Assembly: GCA_036785705.1 (NCBI GenBank)
Contig: JAWUZG010000970.1
Coordinates: 881,501-945,500 of the forward strand
Source: Acanthornis magna
Taxonomy: Eukaryota > Chordata > Aves > Passeriformes > Acanthizidae
Reading direction: 5' to 3'
Length of the DNA: 64,000 bases
Positions 25,385-37,927 of the stretch are shown piece by piece; position 1 is the stretch's first letter, and each line of letters begins with the position of its first letter. A program made the position numbers and the translations under genes. Under the pieces are notes generated by a model, which was given only the letters and a program-made list of their open reading frames with translations, ran no database searches and was not told the origin of the DNA.

Positions 25385-26779
25385 ATAAATATATATGGTA
25401 TTACAACAGGTAGTACACAGTTATTCATATTTCAAGCCAACGTTTTATCACCTGAGAATGGTTAATGTTCTGAAACTCTCTTTGTTATTCAAGGCCTTGT
25501 GATCTTACATGGTAACTGGTCTTACTGATCTTTTAAAAACATGCAGAAATCCAGGGTAATTTAATTGACTTAAATTAGGTAAATGCAGTAGGAGACTGGC
25601 AGGAAACTGAAATGAAGGATTGAGGGTCCACTGATGATGTTCCAGTATTTTGTTGATGGCTGATTTTTGAGGTTATGTTGAACAGTGCTTACCAGGTAAA
25701 CTTGTGGTAACTAAGGATGCTTAGTGCTATGAAGACTTTTGTTCTCTTGTCTTCTATGTGTTCAGCCTGCTCAGGCTTTTGGTTGGTTTTTTTGTTTGTT
25801 TTTTTCTCAGAAACTTGTGGCAGAAGACCAAATACACCCATGCATTGCATTATGGTCATCCTAACATAGCTGATATTGCAGGAGGACAGAAACATAACAT
25901 GTGGAAAAATACTCTAGTTGTATTTCTGTTGGTTTTGACTGCAATTGAGCTCTTACTGAGAAATTTTCATACACAAACCTGAATTTGAAACATTACTGAT
26001 GCTTCCGTCTCATGGAAGTCGCTTTGGAAAACTTATGACTGATTGGGTGTCAAGAAGGTCCAACATAGAGTCACTATGAAGAAATGTGTCTTGACCTCAT
26101 GCCACATCTGAGCTCTTGTCAAGTTCTCACAATTAAAGTCCTTATCAAAGCCTCAAATATGTTTTCCTTCCTCTGGTGTCTAACCAAATGTAGAATTTTC
26201 TCTAGTAAGTTCCTCATGGCTCTGTCGTTCTGTAGCTCTGTTACTCATAATGTACACAAGCAGGGTCTTAAATCTGTGGCCGTTATACTGAAATGGATTT
26301 TTCAGAAAAGATAGGAGTTGTTGTATTCCACCCACATAGAAGAGAGATTTCTGCACATCAAATGGGAATGTGCTATCCCAGCAATATGTATTTACCTTCT
26401 ATTCATGTCATTCTGTGGCCAGTGAGAAGATAACCGCTTTCTGCTGGAAGACTGCTGCAACTGAGCTGTCTGAGGCAAATTAGTTATAAATATTCAACTT
26501 AATTTTTTAAAAACCATGTCGTGTATTTCTGCCTTCATATAATTTTCAAAATATGATATATTTATATCATTTCCCCCGCTATAATTTAATGTGCATGTTG
26601 CAAAGGAGTAGATGATATTAGATGCACTGTGGTGATTACCTTAAGAAAATGTGTTGGAGACAAATACTGTGGTAAAGTATTAGTTTAGGATTAGTGAAAA
26701 ATCACCAAGGGCAAGTGATTCTGAGGTTAACCTGAAAAATGAAAGGTTTGTTGAGATTAAAATAATATACCTTACACTG

Positions 26780-27065
26780 AGAAACTGAGGAACTGGGTCC
26801 ACTTATTCCATCAAAAGAGAAGTTGAGAGGTGATTTGGTTCCAGGGTATAAGAGAAAGAAGGAGAAAAAAGCCAAAAACCCCAGTTCTTTAACCTAATGA
26901 AGAAATTAATGACAAAAAAGCTAATGGATGGAAGCTAATTAAAAAGACAAATTTGAGTTAAAAATATGGTACGCTTTAATAACATTGAAATTATTAAAAG
27001 ATTGAACTATCGGTGGAAAAGCTGGATTTTGCATCTGATTTCTCCAGATAAATACTAGTTCCTTC
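26780..27065 (+). mobile_element. Ancient CR1-type LINE fragment, plus strand
   Basis: Order and wording fit the C-terminal ORF and 3' region of the old amniote CR1 lineage: GAGAAACTGAGGAACTGGGT, AAAAGAGAAGTTGAGAGGTG, CTAATGGATGGAAGCTAA and AAAGACAAATTTGAGTTA. It then shows a decayed match through ATTATTAAAAGATTGAAC to GATTTTGCATCTGATTTCT. It is the same family, in opposite orientation, as the copies at 56300 and 61545. It is very diverged and has no terminal repeat. Confidence 0.6.
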
Positions 27066-27732
27066 TCTGTAAATATGCATTTGTCAAACACACATTACTG
27101 CACTTAATACAGTGGTAATTGGGTGAAATTTATGATCTGTGACATATATATAAAGATATATTCAAATCTCTGACTCAGAGCATTCATCGTGTATCATTTC
27201 AGAAATTAAAAGGTAGATGAAAACCACAAAGTTAATACACAAACTGTCCTGTCCTTTTATTTTGACAATGATGCAAGTGCTAAGTATATACTTGTGCTGT
27301 GCTGCTTGATGATGACTCTGTAAGTGTGTGGCACCCTAGTTTTGGTGTCTTTTTACAAATGAGAGAAATGACTCTTCACCTGATGGGCTTACATGAGAAA
27401 CTGTGATCTGGTCTGAGTTAGGAATTTATGATGTGACCTGAAACTAGACAGGTTTTCTGTTGTTCCAGTTGACTTTATATGTTTTGTGGAATTCTGTCTT
27501 AAACCAATCATGAAGTTAGCTCTATAAAGATCCTAAAATGGAGCTTGAAAGTTAACTGTTAGGTCCTTGTTGTTAAGGACCTACCTGTATAATTTTTGTA
27601 TAATACTGAATTTATGAATAGCAGGCATTGAGGGGCTTGGTAACCTAGCAGAAATGGATGTAGCATCATCCAGTGGCTGGAAGATGACACTAGTCAATTT
27701 GAATATGAAATAAAGCACAATAACAGTGAAAA

Positions 27733-27856
27733 CTAGCATGTCCAAAGAAGGGCAAAAAAGTTGGCGAAGTACGTGGAAACTTTTTAGTGCTGCATTAATG
27801 CTGGACTTGATGATCTTGAAGGTCTTTTCCAACCTTAATGATAATATGATTCTAAA
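27733..27856 (+). mobile_element. Short internally deleted CR1 3' end, plus strand
   Basis: The start (ATGTCCAAAGAAGGGCAAAA, TTGGCGAAG) matches a CR1 segment from the ORF end. After about 40 bases it passes directly to the extreme 3' end, GGACTTGATGATCTTGAAGG, TTTTCCAACCTTAATGAT and an ATGATTCT remnant at 27846-27853. Several hundred bases of normal CR1 order are missing between the two, as in the copy at 12072. Confidence 0.75.
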
Positions 27857-28904
27857 GGGTATTTTCACACTGAAAGGGAATACCAGTGGAGATGGAATTG
27901 CCCTACTTTTTGATGTCATTTTAGAATGTTGGTTAATATAGGGACAATAGAGTGAAATTTACTGCCCTGAGATATAAAGTCATACAGGATCATCTTATGA
28001 TTTCTTTTAGCTGTAAAGTCTTGGAATCCATCCTGCATATTAAGTCAACATTGTATGTTTGCTTTCCTCCCTTAGCCCCCCTGTTCTACTTAGAAAAGTA
28101 TTCACTACTTTATTCCATTCCAATTAGTTTAATCAAGGGGAGAGAGCCTAGGTAAAATAGGAAATCTGACCTCCCCAGCTTTAAAGCAGCTGGCTGGTAA
28201 CATGTGAGAAGTGACAGTAGAGGAGAAGGAAAAAACACTAAAAATTTGATTTCATGAACTTCAGATTTATAGATAGCAAGAAGTCAGAAGTAATTATGCA
28301 TTACTCTGCCTCTATTACTAAATCCTGTAAATGACAGTCAACCCAGAAAATATGCTGCCATTTTTAGTAAATGAAATTAAAACAGAAACTGAAATAAGAT
28401 ACCGAGAATAATCAACGAGATCGTGCTGTCATACAAGTTATAATAATGGTACCTTTCATTCTTCTCTGGGGTGCTGTCTTTTCCTTCTCTTCAGCATATG
28501 TGCCCCAGAACAGAGATCTAGCATCTATATAACAGTAATGCTGTTTAACCCAGAACATATGATTAACTGATTCACCTGCTAATGTTGTCAGCTGGACCTC
28601 TCATAAATATCTCCTCCTCTTTTGGGACATTGCCTTCTGGAGAATAATACAGTTAATTAATAGATTAATAAAGAGAGAGGGGGAAAATAAAGGTTGCGAT
28701 CATGTCTTTTGTGTTTAATAGACACTCTTTCCATGAAAATTACTATATTTTATTCACTGCTTTGCCCATACCATAAATCTTTATTTTGGATATATACCTT
28801 CCTATTTACAAGATAAAAGAGAGGCAGTGTGAAAAAATATAAATTCATACCTGAAAGTCCAACAGTCATATTTTTCCTTGAAAGTCTTGAAAGGTTTATA
28901 GTGA
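27857..28904. other. AT-rich spacer between CR1 copies
   Basis: No gene, RNA or transposon signal was recognised. Confidence 0.4.
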
Positions 28905-29915
28905 ATGACATCAGGCTGGCAACCTGTCACTTGTGGGGTTCCACAGGGCTCCATTCTCAGCCTTGTGCTGTCCAACATCTTCATAAATTACTTGGACACA
29001 GGACTGGAAGGGAAACTGAGCAAGTTCACAGATTATACTAAATTGGGAGGAGCTGTTGATTCTCTTGAAGGCAGGAACGCCCTGAAGAGAGATGTCAATA
29101 AACTAAGGGGGCTGAGCATTCGCCAACCATGTGAAGTTCAGCAAAGTGCTGGATTCTGCACCTGGGATGGGGCAACCCTGGCTGTACGTACAGACTGGGG
29201 AATGAGATGCTGGAAAACAGTGCCATGGAAAGGGTCCTGGTCAATGGAAAGCTGAATATGAGCCAGCAGTGACCTGGCAGCCAGGAGGGACAACCATGTC
29301 CTGGGGGGCATCAGGCACAGCATTGCCAGCCGGGCAAGGGAGGGGATTGTCCCCTCTGCTCTGCACTGGGGCGGCCTCACCTCCAGTCCTGTGTGCAGTT
29401 TTGGGTGCCACAATGTAAAAAAGATATTAAACTGTTAGAAAGTGTCCAAAGGAGGGCCATGAGGAGGGTGAAGGGCTTTGAGGGGAAGCCATATAAGGAG
29501 TGTCTGAGGTCACCTGGTCTGTTCAGCCTGGAGGAGACTGAGGCGAGACTTCATGGCAGTCTACAGCTTCCTGGTGAGGGGAAGAGGAGAAGCAGGTGCT
29601 GATCTCTGTGGTGGTCAGTGACAGGACCCGAAGGAATGGCCTGACATTGTGTCAGGGAAGGTCTAGGCTGGGTATCAGGAAAAGGTTTTTCACCCAGAGG
29701 GTGGCTGGGCACTGGGGCAGGCTCCCCAGGGCAGTGGTCACAGCGCCAGCCTGACAGAGTTCAAGAAATGTTTGGACAATGCTCTTGGGCACATGGTGTG
29801 ACTCTTAGGGTGTCCTGTGCAGGGCCAGCAGTTGGACTCAGTGATCCTTGGGGGTCCCTTCCAAGTCAGCATATTCTGTGATTCTGTGATTCTGTGATTC
29901 TGTGATTCTGTAATT
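28905..29915 (+). mobile_element. CR1 LINE, about 1 kb, with decayed reverse transcriptase
   Basis: This is the longest CR1 in the window, 5' truncated as usual. The frame starting at 28905 carries the reverse-transcriptase core: GVPQGS at residues 11-16 and NIFINYLD at residues 24-31. The catalytic motif, normally F/YADD followed by TKLGG, reads FTDYTKLGG at residues 41-49 (29025-29051); both the A and the second D are replaced. The frame then shifts and stops before the usual ORF end. Later parts show CCAAAGGAGGGCCATGAGG, CTGTTCAGCCTGGAGGAGA and the 3' untranslated region, ending with TCCCTTCCAA and the octamer array. The element cannot move by itself. Confidence 0.95.
29873..29912 (+). repeat. 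CR1 terminal octamer array (ATTCTGTG)5
   Basis: Four perfect ATTCTGTG units and a fifth ending in A. This 3'-terminal short tandem repeat replaces the poly(A) tail in CR1 elements and is the clearest lineage marker in the window. Confidence 0.95.
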
Positions 29916-32900
29916 CAAGATATGTCCACCGTTTAAAACTAGGTATGGAAATTACACCTGGCTTTATGTCAAATCTTCTCTAGGCTGGTGACTTTTTATT
30001 GCTATTGGTAGAGTTGGTTTCTCAATATCCTTTGACAGACATAAATCAGATTTTATAGGAAGCTCAGAAAAAGAATTACAGTAAAACAGAGAATAACTTT
30101 CCATATGTTACTGCCAATTTTGTCATGACTGTTTTCCAGGGACTTCTCTCTGTGAGTCACTGCCATCAGTTTACTTTTCACTGTCTGCCCAAATGTACAT
30201 ATTGTTATTTAGGTGTGACAAAGAGGGTGAGTGAATTTATCAGATAAATTCAATAGCACAGATTTTATCTGTAAGAGACAGAAATCACAGGGGTTTCAGA
30301 GCACAAATTAATGGATAGAGAGAGGTTTATATAATCAAGTCACTATATTCTTATAATTTTAACATTTTTTACTAGATATTTCTTTTTAAACCAAACCGAC
30401 AGTCAGGTTGATAAATGCAAAAAAATGAGGAGTGAATGAAAGTTCTGCATAAATATTTTTATGCAATGATTGAAATTACAGAACATTTTTCTTCATTCCC
30501 TGCACAGAGTATTTTGGACTTCGCAAAAACATGTCAAAGTTATCACACCTGACTCTACAGTTTTGGCTCAGGAAAAAATTGTTGGCAAAAATCAAATTCT
30601 GTTTTAAAAATATTAGCAACAGTAGTGAAAATTTAGTCATTCTTTACAAGTTCATTTAACTGGCTTCAGGAACTGCTTATTAAAAATGAAAGAAAAAGGG
30701 ACATGAGCCAGGAGAAGTGTCCAGGTCCTCTGAAATCAATGGACTTGTGTGAGAGGAGGCACACAGCCACCCTTCTTCACACATATCCCATCCCCCACTG
30801 TCTGTTAAAAAACCAAAAATAAAATTTAAAAAATAAAAGATCATAAAAATGGCATGTTTTAAGTGCATGTGAAAGGCTGCTTGTACCTTATGTCAACTTC
30901 CCACCTGCCTCTAAACACCCCCTGCAAGTCAGCATCTGATGTGTGAACCTTTTTCAGCCTTGACACACTAGATATATCAGAGACAGTTTGATGTATTTGC
31001 AATAAAAAGGGAACTGCAGCAAGCTTGGAACCAGTGAAATTTACTGTTGTGAAAATGATGGCATTTTGATCCCGTGCAAGCCTCTAGCCCCTGCCCCCGT
31101 CGTCCAGAATAGCAGAAAAACAGTTGCTGTATAAAGTTTATTGAGGCTTTGGAAAGAATCTGTAACTTCTGGGTGCTGTAGTTCCAGTCAGTCTATTCTT
31201 TGTGAGAACCTCCGGTGACTCAACAGTAAACTACAGAATGCCTAAAATACAGGCTAGCCAGGAGTTTGGGGTGGTGTTGGCCACATATTTCTTCTGATAA
31301 TGAGAAAGAAAATCAGGATCTTTTAGAGGAAGAGTACAGATTTTATTTTAGATTTACCCATATAAATATACAGTGATTTAAAAGGTATAAATATTAGAGA
31401 AACCTCTGTCTTTAAAAACACACATTGGTAACAAATTCTATCTGATAACAACAAATCAGAGTAGAGATCCTCATAGCTTAATCTATAAAGCTCCCTATTT
31501 GAAAACCCAGAACTGTCCTATGCTTGTTTTCAAACCAGGTATCCACGGTTTGCTAAATCTTGAATCCTCCTTCAACATTTCCATGAGAAGATTGCTATTA
31601 ATCAAAGATTAAGATTTTGCAAAAAGAAAAAAAGCAACAGATTTGATGCCACTGATTAAGGCCAGATGCTGTGAATTTTAATCCAGCGGAGTAGCACCTT
31701 AGGCCATTGGCCAGCAGGAATATAGGATGGAAATTCAGTTCAGGTTCTTAGCGATGACTCCTAATTTTAAAGCCTGCAGTCTAGAGAAACAATAACAAAC
31801 AATGAAGAAATAATTTACTGAAAAGGTTTGACTGGTGGCTAAAATTTTTGTTTAGTGTCTACTGCATTTTATGCCTTTGGAAAAATGGGAAATATGCCCA
31901 GGAAAAAAAAAAAAAATCTAGCTTTACTTTCAAGGGATTTTACCAATATTTTATCCATGACCAATGGGTTTTTCAAATATCTGTCCAACAGAGCTGGCCT
32001 GGATTCTGAGTGTGTTTTCTACTTAAACTGTGTCTTGTGCACTTGCCATATGAATGATTCTTTTTTAGTGTTAAATTCAGCTGCAAAATCAGAAGAGCAA
32101 ATAATGTCTCCTTGATTGCCCAAGAAACAGAGGTACAATTTCCACAAATACCTCCAAAGAGTTTTCTGTATTTGTAGGCTATTAGATAAGGAGATTCCAA
32201 GGTTCTGCTTGGTTTCTAATTTTAAGTCATCCATATGACTGCAGCAGAAAACCAGTTGAAGAACATAAAGCACCTAAGACGTACAAATCAGTGTTGAAAT
32301 AAAAATATCAAAACTAGAATAAGTTTAAGATATGTTTTGGACATGCTGAATCCCAAGTGTCAACCTAGGCCATGCACAAGCTATAAAAAAACCAAAACAG
32401 AATTAACAAAGTAACTTTTTTCCAAGTAAAAAAGAGAAAGAATGACCACTATTAGCACACAATTGACCTGTGTTTATTGAGCATCTTTTTAAAATTGTTA
32501 CAGATAATGAGCTGGGAGGAAAAACTGGAGATCTCTCAGCTGACAGCAATGTAAAAGATCAGTGGCCTTTCAAAAAGGGAAAAAGAAATACCTGTGTTTA
32601 AAAAGATTCAGTAGAGTTTCAAACGAGTGCAATGTCATGAAACTCACAGCTGAGTATCAGCTGTTTTAGATCCCACTGCAGGTGATTTTTAAGGGCTAAT
32701 ATTCAAACTCTTCAGCTGTTTTCAAACCAAGATTTTTTGCTCAGGGTGGTACATGACTACAGACCTTGCTTATGCTGTTGTGCCATCAGAGTTACAGCTG
32801 TTTTCATATTCATACAGTGTGTGTAGAACTCAAGGAGAATTATGGGGACAGATACTGATTTATTCAAATATTTGCACAAGTAACCGAACCACAGCAGTTT

Positions 32901-34287
32901 TTCTGATCATCTTAAATGATACTTTCCCTTTTACTATACATGCAGAATACATATATGTGGTGATAATTAAGCAGCATAGAAACTTGTGTAGTTTGGAAGG
33001 GCCTTGTCTCTCACTGGAAGAAAAGTGAAGGTTTTAGCTTGGTGATAAGAGATCTGCTGGGGAGATGTAGAAAAAGACAGTTTCATGAGAATGTATTTAT
33101 TTCAACATACACCTTTTTTCTTTCTTAGATGTAGTTGTGGAGTATTTTTACACAGCAGGTGAGAACATGGCTGACCCCCAGGACCTGAGTGGTTTGGGAT
33201 CTAGGTATTTCCCTTGTAAGGAGGAGTTGGCCTATAGACAGCATGTTTTCCTGTGTGAAGTTAGTTTCAATACTGAGTAATTTCATGTTCAATCCACCTG
33301 TCTTAGAAGATTTATGCCTAAAAAGGGAAAGTCTTGGCCAGAAGAGGGTGCAAAATTACCTAGCAAGCCAAGACACGTTTTTGTATACTTTAAAGACAAT
33401 TTTATGGCATACAAAAACATTGAGGAAAAGTAAAAGTTGCAGTATGCTTGCCAGAAAGCTGTCCCTTAGCTGAGAGGAGCTTTCTGTGCATCCACACTTT
33501 TTGTATCATGAAAACCATCAAGACTGAATGTGATAACACTGAAAGCAGTTGTCATAACAAAAAACCTGCCCAGTGCTGAAAAAATTATCAAGAAGACAGC
33601 CAATATTGATACAGTCTTCTGTGTACTACATAGGCTATTTCTGACTCATATATGAATGAGATGAAATGCATGTCCGGACCTCTTCAGGTAGGCTTTAATC
33701 TGTAAAGTAAATATTCATATACGTAGATCTCTAAAAATCCTGTGATATTTTGCAAAAATGTTGTCATATCTCCAAAGTGCCAGTATGATAACTTTATTCA
33801 CACTGACAATGTACCTAACAGTACCCTGTGACTCTATATCAGAATTTAAAAAAAAAAAAGTTAAAGTAAGGTAATACTCAGCGTAAATCAGAATGGTCAG
33901 CCTGCTCCTCAAAGGATGAACTCTGGGGAAACCTACAGGACTGTCTCCATCATGTCAGAATGACTGTGTATTTGAAAAAAATAATGATTATTTTATTACT
34001 GACTAATTAATTTCTCAGATTGACAAAAAATGTTTTTAAATTTTTTACTGCATCATTCACATAAATTGAAGTTACTTACTGAACGAAAGCACTAACAATG
34101 TTTTGACACGAGATTCTTCAAAGAGGACATTGTTTTGAGTTTGACATTCAGACTTTGAAAGCCAACCTGTTTTGATGGGATATCTCTACCTTCCCTTCGT
34201 GTGAGAAAGCATTTCAGAGAGAATTTCTTTCAGGGTAGCACTAATTCTTAAATAATTACCTAGGGAGAAAGAAAAGATGGACTATTA
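29916..34287. other. Intergenic DNA, no gene seen
   Basis: AT-rich sequence of about 4.4 kb. The part near 31040-31290 is less AT-rich, with several CpGs and few runs, and could be conserved noncoding DNA. An A run at 31902-31915 is simple sequence. Confidence 0.35.
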
Positions 34288-34464
34288 AGACACTATTTAA
34301 CCCCAGCCAGCAGCCAAGCCCTATGTGACCACTTACTCACTCCCCCACCAGCAGGACTGGGGAGTGAATTGGAAGGGTAAAAGATGGAAAATTCATGGGT
34401 TGAGATAATGTTAGTTTTATAGGAAAAGCAAAAACCACTCCCAAAAGCAAATCAAAACAAGGCA

Positions 34465-34470
34465 TTTATT
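34465..34470 (-). promoter_or_regulatory. LTR polyadenylation signal AATAAA
   Basis: TTTATT on the plus strand is AATAAA in the LTR sense direction, at the position expected for the R-region poly(A) signal. Confidence 0.6.
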
Positions 34471-34598
34471 CACTGCTTCCCATGGGCAGGCAGGTGTTCA
34501 GCCATCCCCAAGAGAGCAGGGAGTTATCACATATAACAGTGACTTGGGAAGAAAAATGCTACCGCTCTAAATGTCCCCCCCTTCCTCCCTCTTCCCCC

Positions 34599-34608
34599 CG
34601 CTTTACAC
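34599..34608 (-). promoter_or_regulatory. Decayed LTR TATA region
   Basis: In related LTRs the sense strand has a TATA-type sequence between the GATATTCCATACC block and the G-rich block. Here that site reads GTGTGTAAAG on the minus strand, so the TATA box is mutated and promoter activity is doubtful. Confidence 0.4.
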
Positions 34609-34910
34609 ACTGGGCACGATGTCATGTGGTCTGGAATATCCCTTTGGTCAGTCGCCCTGTCTGAGTCTCCTCCCAACCTCCCAAGCACCCTCACATTCCC
34701 TGCCAGTGTGGCAGTACAGAAAAGCAGAAAAGACCTTGGCTCTGTGCAAGCTCTGCTCAGCAATAACAAAAACATCTCTATATTGTCAACCCTGGGCTCA
34801 GCACAAATCTAAAACACAGCCCCTTAACAGCCACTGTGGAGAAAATTTGTCCCAGGCAAAACCAACACAATCTTTCTTTTTCCCAGATACCACTGTAACT
34901 CCAAAAGTAT

Positions 34911-34950
34911 ATTTGATGTAATGTTATTTCATTTGATGTAACATTTTTCA
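34911..34950. repeat. 20-base tandem duplication
   Basis: Two adjacent diverged copies of a unit starting ATTTGATGTAA, directly beyond the LTR. Confidence 0.7.
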
Positions 34951-37927
34951 TTAGAGGAAAAATGAACCTACTGTAACATCCATTTCCCCCTCTTTCCCTT
35001 GCTTTTAGGGTTTTCCTCTGATATAAAAAACCAAGAATGATAACTTCAAATTTGCGTTACAGCAGTGATGCAAGGATATATTAATAAGGCTTTGGCTGGG
35101 ATGTTTATCATACAGTATTTACAGATAAGATCTTAGGTGTCTACAACTGAAGCAGAATAAACCAGTCCAAGCCCTAACTATATGTACATCAGAGTAAGAT
35201 ATCAGAGTCTTAGACAAATAAAATCCTTTTGGGTTTCTCAGAAAGATTCCTTCAGTAAGTGAAGTACCAGCAATCACGAACTGCAGAAAACATTAGCAGT
35301 GAATTGCAAATTCAGGTAAGGTAAGGGCAAGCAGAGATTTATTTCACTTTCTTTCATAAAGCAGACTCTGGAGGGTTAGTATTAAGGCAATCAAAGATCT
35401 TTCCCGATTTACGGACAAAAATGTGGTACAGCAAAATTACTGGTTTTTATCTAGCAGGTGAAAGGTTAAAAGCACCTCTGTACCCAGAGAAGAAAAATAT
35501 TTGCAAAATAAATGTACAAAGGAAAGTGTGCTTGAATTTTTAATTCTTCTTGGTACCTTTTTTGTTGTTTTCTCCTGTAGTGGAAGACTGCTGATAACAC
35601 CGCTTGTACTTTTGCCCTGTGAGACCGTAGGCAAGAATGCTTTCATTTAAAGTTTATCTACCTCAGCAGTAACCAATAGCCATCACAAAAAAAAGGTCTG
35701 GTTGTCCTGAAGTGTTCTAGCAGCCTTCTTGTTTTCCAGGAAAACCCAAAATTATAGATTACTGAGAACAGGGACTTAGAAACCCTCTAGAAATGCTGTT
35801 ACTCTCCAGTTCTAGGTTATGTCTATTTCTTTTGACATTTGAGTATATGGAGTAGGAAATAAGAAGAATTGCAAAAATGAAGAGTTTCTGATGCTAAAAT
35901 TACATAATGCAAATATGTGTTAATCTGTACTGAAGCAGAACACACAGCCTCCAAAGAGATCAAACCCTGCCATGATGTCTGTTCTGAACCTGAACCCCAC
36001 AATTAATGAACAGGCAAGTCATACTTCAGCAGTGACTTACTTTGCATAGGTAGATATGAATCTAGCATGCTGTTGTTTTTCCCAAGTATATTTTCCTGGG
36101 ATAGGGAAGAGGATTTGTAATCACACATCCTTGTATGTGATTTCCTATCAAGCTGATCCCACAGAGCAGATGCCTATCACTATCCCCAGCCTGTGGATTT
36201 AGGTCCAGATCTTTAAAGTCGTCTGAGTAAATAAAGTAACAGGAAGGGATCAAGAGGGGTTTACGTGCAGTGCCGCTTTTGAAGTCATACATCATGTAAA
36301 ATTTCTCTCAACAGGACTTACATTGTTGTTAAATCCTACCTCAGCTATTTTAATCTTGACTCCCAGTTCCTTGAAAAGCTGCTGTCTATGTGTTGGTGCT
36401 TGTTCGTCTGCGAGTCACAGCCTTCCCACAGGATCTGGGCTCTACAACCAGAGATTGTGAGGGACTGATAACAGTGAAACACTGCCAAGCCTTTTCTCAA
36501 CTCAGTGTACTAGAAACTTATCTGTCTGATCCTAAGAAGTTGTGTTACCTGCATACTTCTTTCCCTCTTTTTTTAGGTATTTCATGTCCAGGACAGACTA
36601 AGCTGATGTTACTCCTCTCAGACACATCCAAGGCACCACCAGTACCCTGTCTCTCTCCGTGTCCCTCTTTCCCTTTGCAAACTTGGAGGAGTGAGCTCTG
36701 CTCTTCACTTGGCTCCATTCTCCAGGGGTTCTTGCTTGTGGAAAACAGCCTGTGCTTGGAAGGGGTCCAGGCTTGCTGCCCCATTGAAAGCTGCCACTTT
36801 TGATCTTTCCCTGTGTGCAATACAAGCACAGGGCAAGCACAAGAGCAAATTTCATGCATCACTGTCTAAGAAGCACAGGGGAGAAAGTTCTGGAAGTCAA
36901 AAAGTGCTTGTTATAGATATGTGTCCTACTTTGGAAAATATTCCATGGTACCACACACCTTTTATTTTTCTTCTGCAGGAAACAGGGACTGCCTGGCCTG
37001 TGTTCCCTCTACTACTCTCTGTGGCTCTGTGGATATTCTTTGCCAGATTGCAAGGGATGTTTTTTCAAGCTGAAATGCTTTCTTCAAACAGAAGAATGCA
37101 TGAACCTGCTCCTGGCTCCACATCTACATTGTGTTAATGCTTGTGAGCATTGGCCCTGAAACAGATTCAAAACACTAACATAAAATAAAATGAAATTATA
37201 TAAAATTTTAAGAATCCTGTTCCTGCTTGTAACCTCTGGGTTATGTGTCCCTGAATGTGTTTTTGGAAATGAAAAAACAAATAACTGTCCAAATTTGGAG
37301 TTATTTGACTCATGGTGAGGTAGGGAATAGACTAGACTAGTTCTGCTGTGTTCTACATGGCAAACTACGACCCATGTCTGTGGGATCTGTCCAGGAGAGC
37401 AGCTCTCTGCACTGCAGGCTCCAGGCCCATCCAGGAGAGAAAGTCAGAGAAGGGCACCACTACAACCTCTCTCATGCAGAGACTGAAGGCCCCAGGGAAA
37501 TGAACAAATACTATTCATCTCAGAAAGTTTTGTAACCATTTAGTTCTGAAGCACCACCTGCTCCAGGCCGAGGGCTTGATCTTTGAGCCAAGATCTTTGA
37601 TCTGAGTGTCGGAGATGAGGGGGTTTGACATCCTGTGGAAGCTCAGCTAAACTGGGTAAACACAGAAGACTCTTAAAAAACCCACATGCGTTTTGGAAAC
37701 GTGTTTAAGTGGACAATTGATCTCAAGAAGATCTCTCACCCCCATCAGAAGGTACATGCCTCCTTCCCACAAAGTGACTGAGCCAATGCTCAGGCTTGGA
37801 CAGAGTTGCCCATTCTGTCTTTTCTCCAGTGCAGGGCTCAGAAGAAATGTCATCGAAGATTTCCTCAGGAAGTAGTGGTAGGGAAAGGAGGAGGGAGCAA
37901 GAGGAATGAAATCAAATCGTATGAAAT
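34951..37927. other. Intergenic DNA; GC-richer unassigned part at 36380-37140
   Basis: No gene is supported. 36380-37140 is less AT-rich than its flanks and gives frames of 137 and 148 codons on the plus strand and 105 on the minus strand. None has a recognisable domain, and being open in several frames argues for base composition. It ends near a run of AAAATAAAATGAAATT at 37182-37197. An unrecognised old LTR or noncoding exon is possible. Confidence 0.3.

Larger units (their letters stand above)
22871..26779. other. Intergenic DNA, no gene or transposon recognised
   Basis: AT-rich DNA with small simple repeats listed separately. No frame above about 80 codons looks coding. Confidence 0.4.
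34288..34869 (-). mobile_element. Solo LTR of an avian endogenous retrovirus, minus strand
   Basis: The segment matches an LTR type that I know to be abundant in neoavian genomes, probably of the ERVL-like class; the exact subfamily cannot be fixed here. On the plus strand it begins with the LTR 3' end (TTTAACCCCAGCCAGCAGCC, TCACTCCCCCACCAGCAGG) and continues through AAGGCATTTATTCACTGC and GGAATATCCCTTTGGTCAG. It ends with the reverse complement of the TGTGTTGGTTTTG start. No gag, pol or env sequence flanks it and no second LTR is present, so it is a solo LTR left by LTR-LTR recombination. The length is about 580 bases. No clear target-site duplication remains. Confidence 0.9.

Noticed and set aside
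29873..29912. Short direct repeats that could suggest a CRISPR-like array
   Set aside because: The units are contiguous octamers without spacers and belong to the CR1 terminus.
32973..33010. Possible CR1 3' scrap (TTTGGAAGGGCC after ATAGAAAC)
   Set aside because: The match is only about 25 bases, with no continuing CR1 wording on either side.
34482..34921. Frames of 60-116 codons on both strands
   Set aside because: They lie in the LTR, which is noncoding.
36390..37137. Overlapping plus-strand frames of 137 and 148 codons with 105-codon minus-strand frames
   Set aside because: Several frames on both strands are open at once, which points to base composition. No motif or splice structure was recognised.
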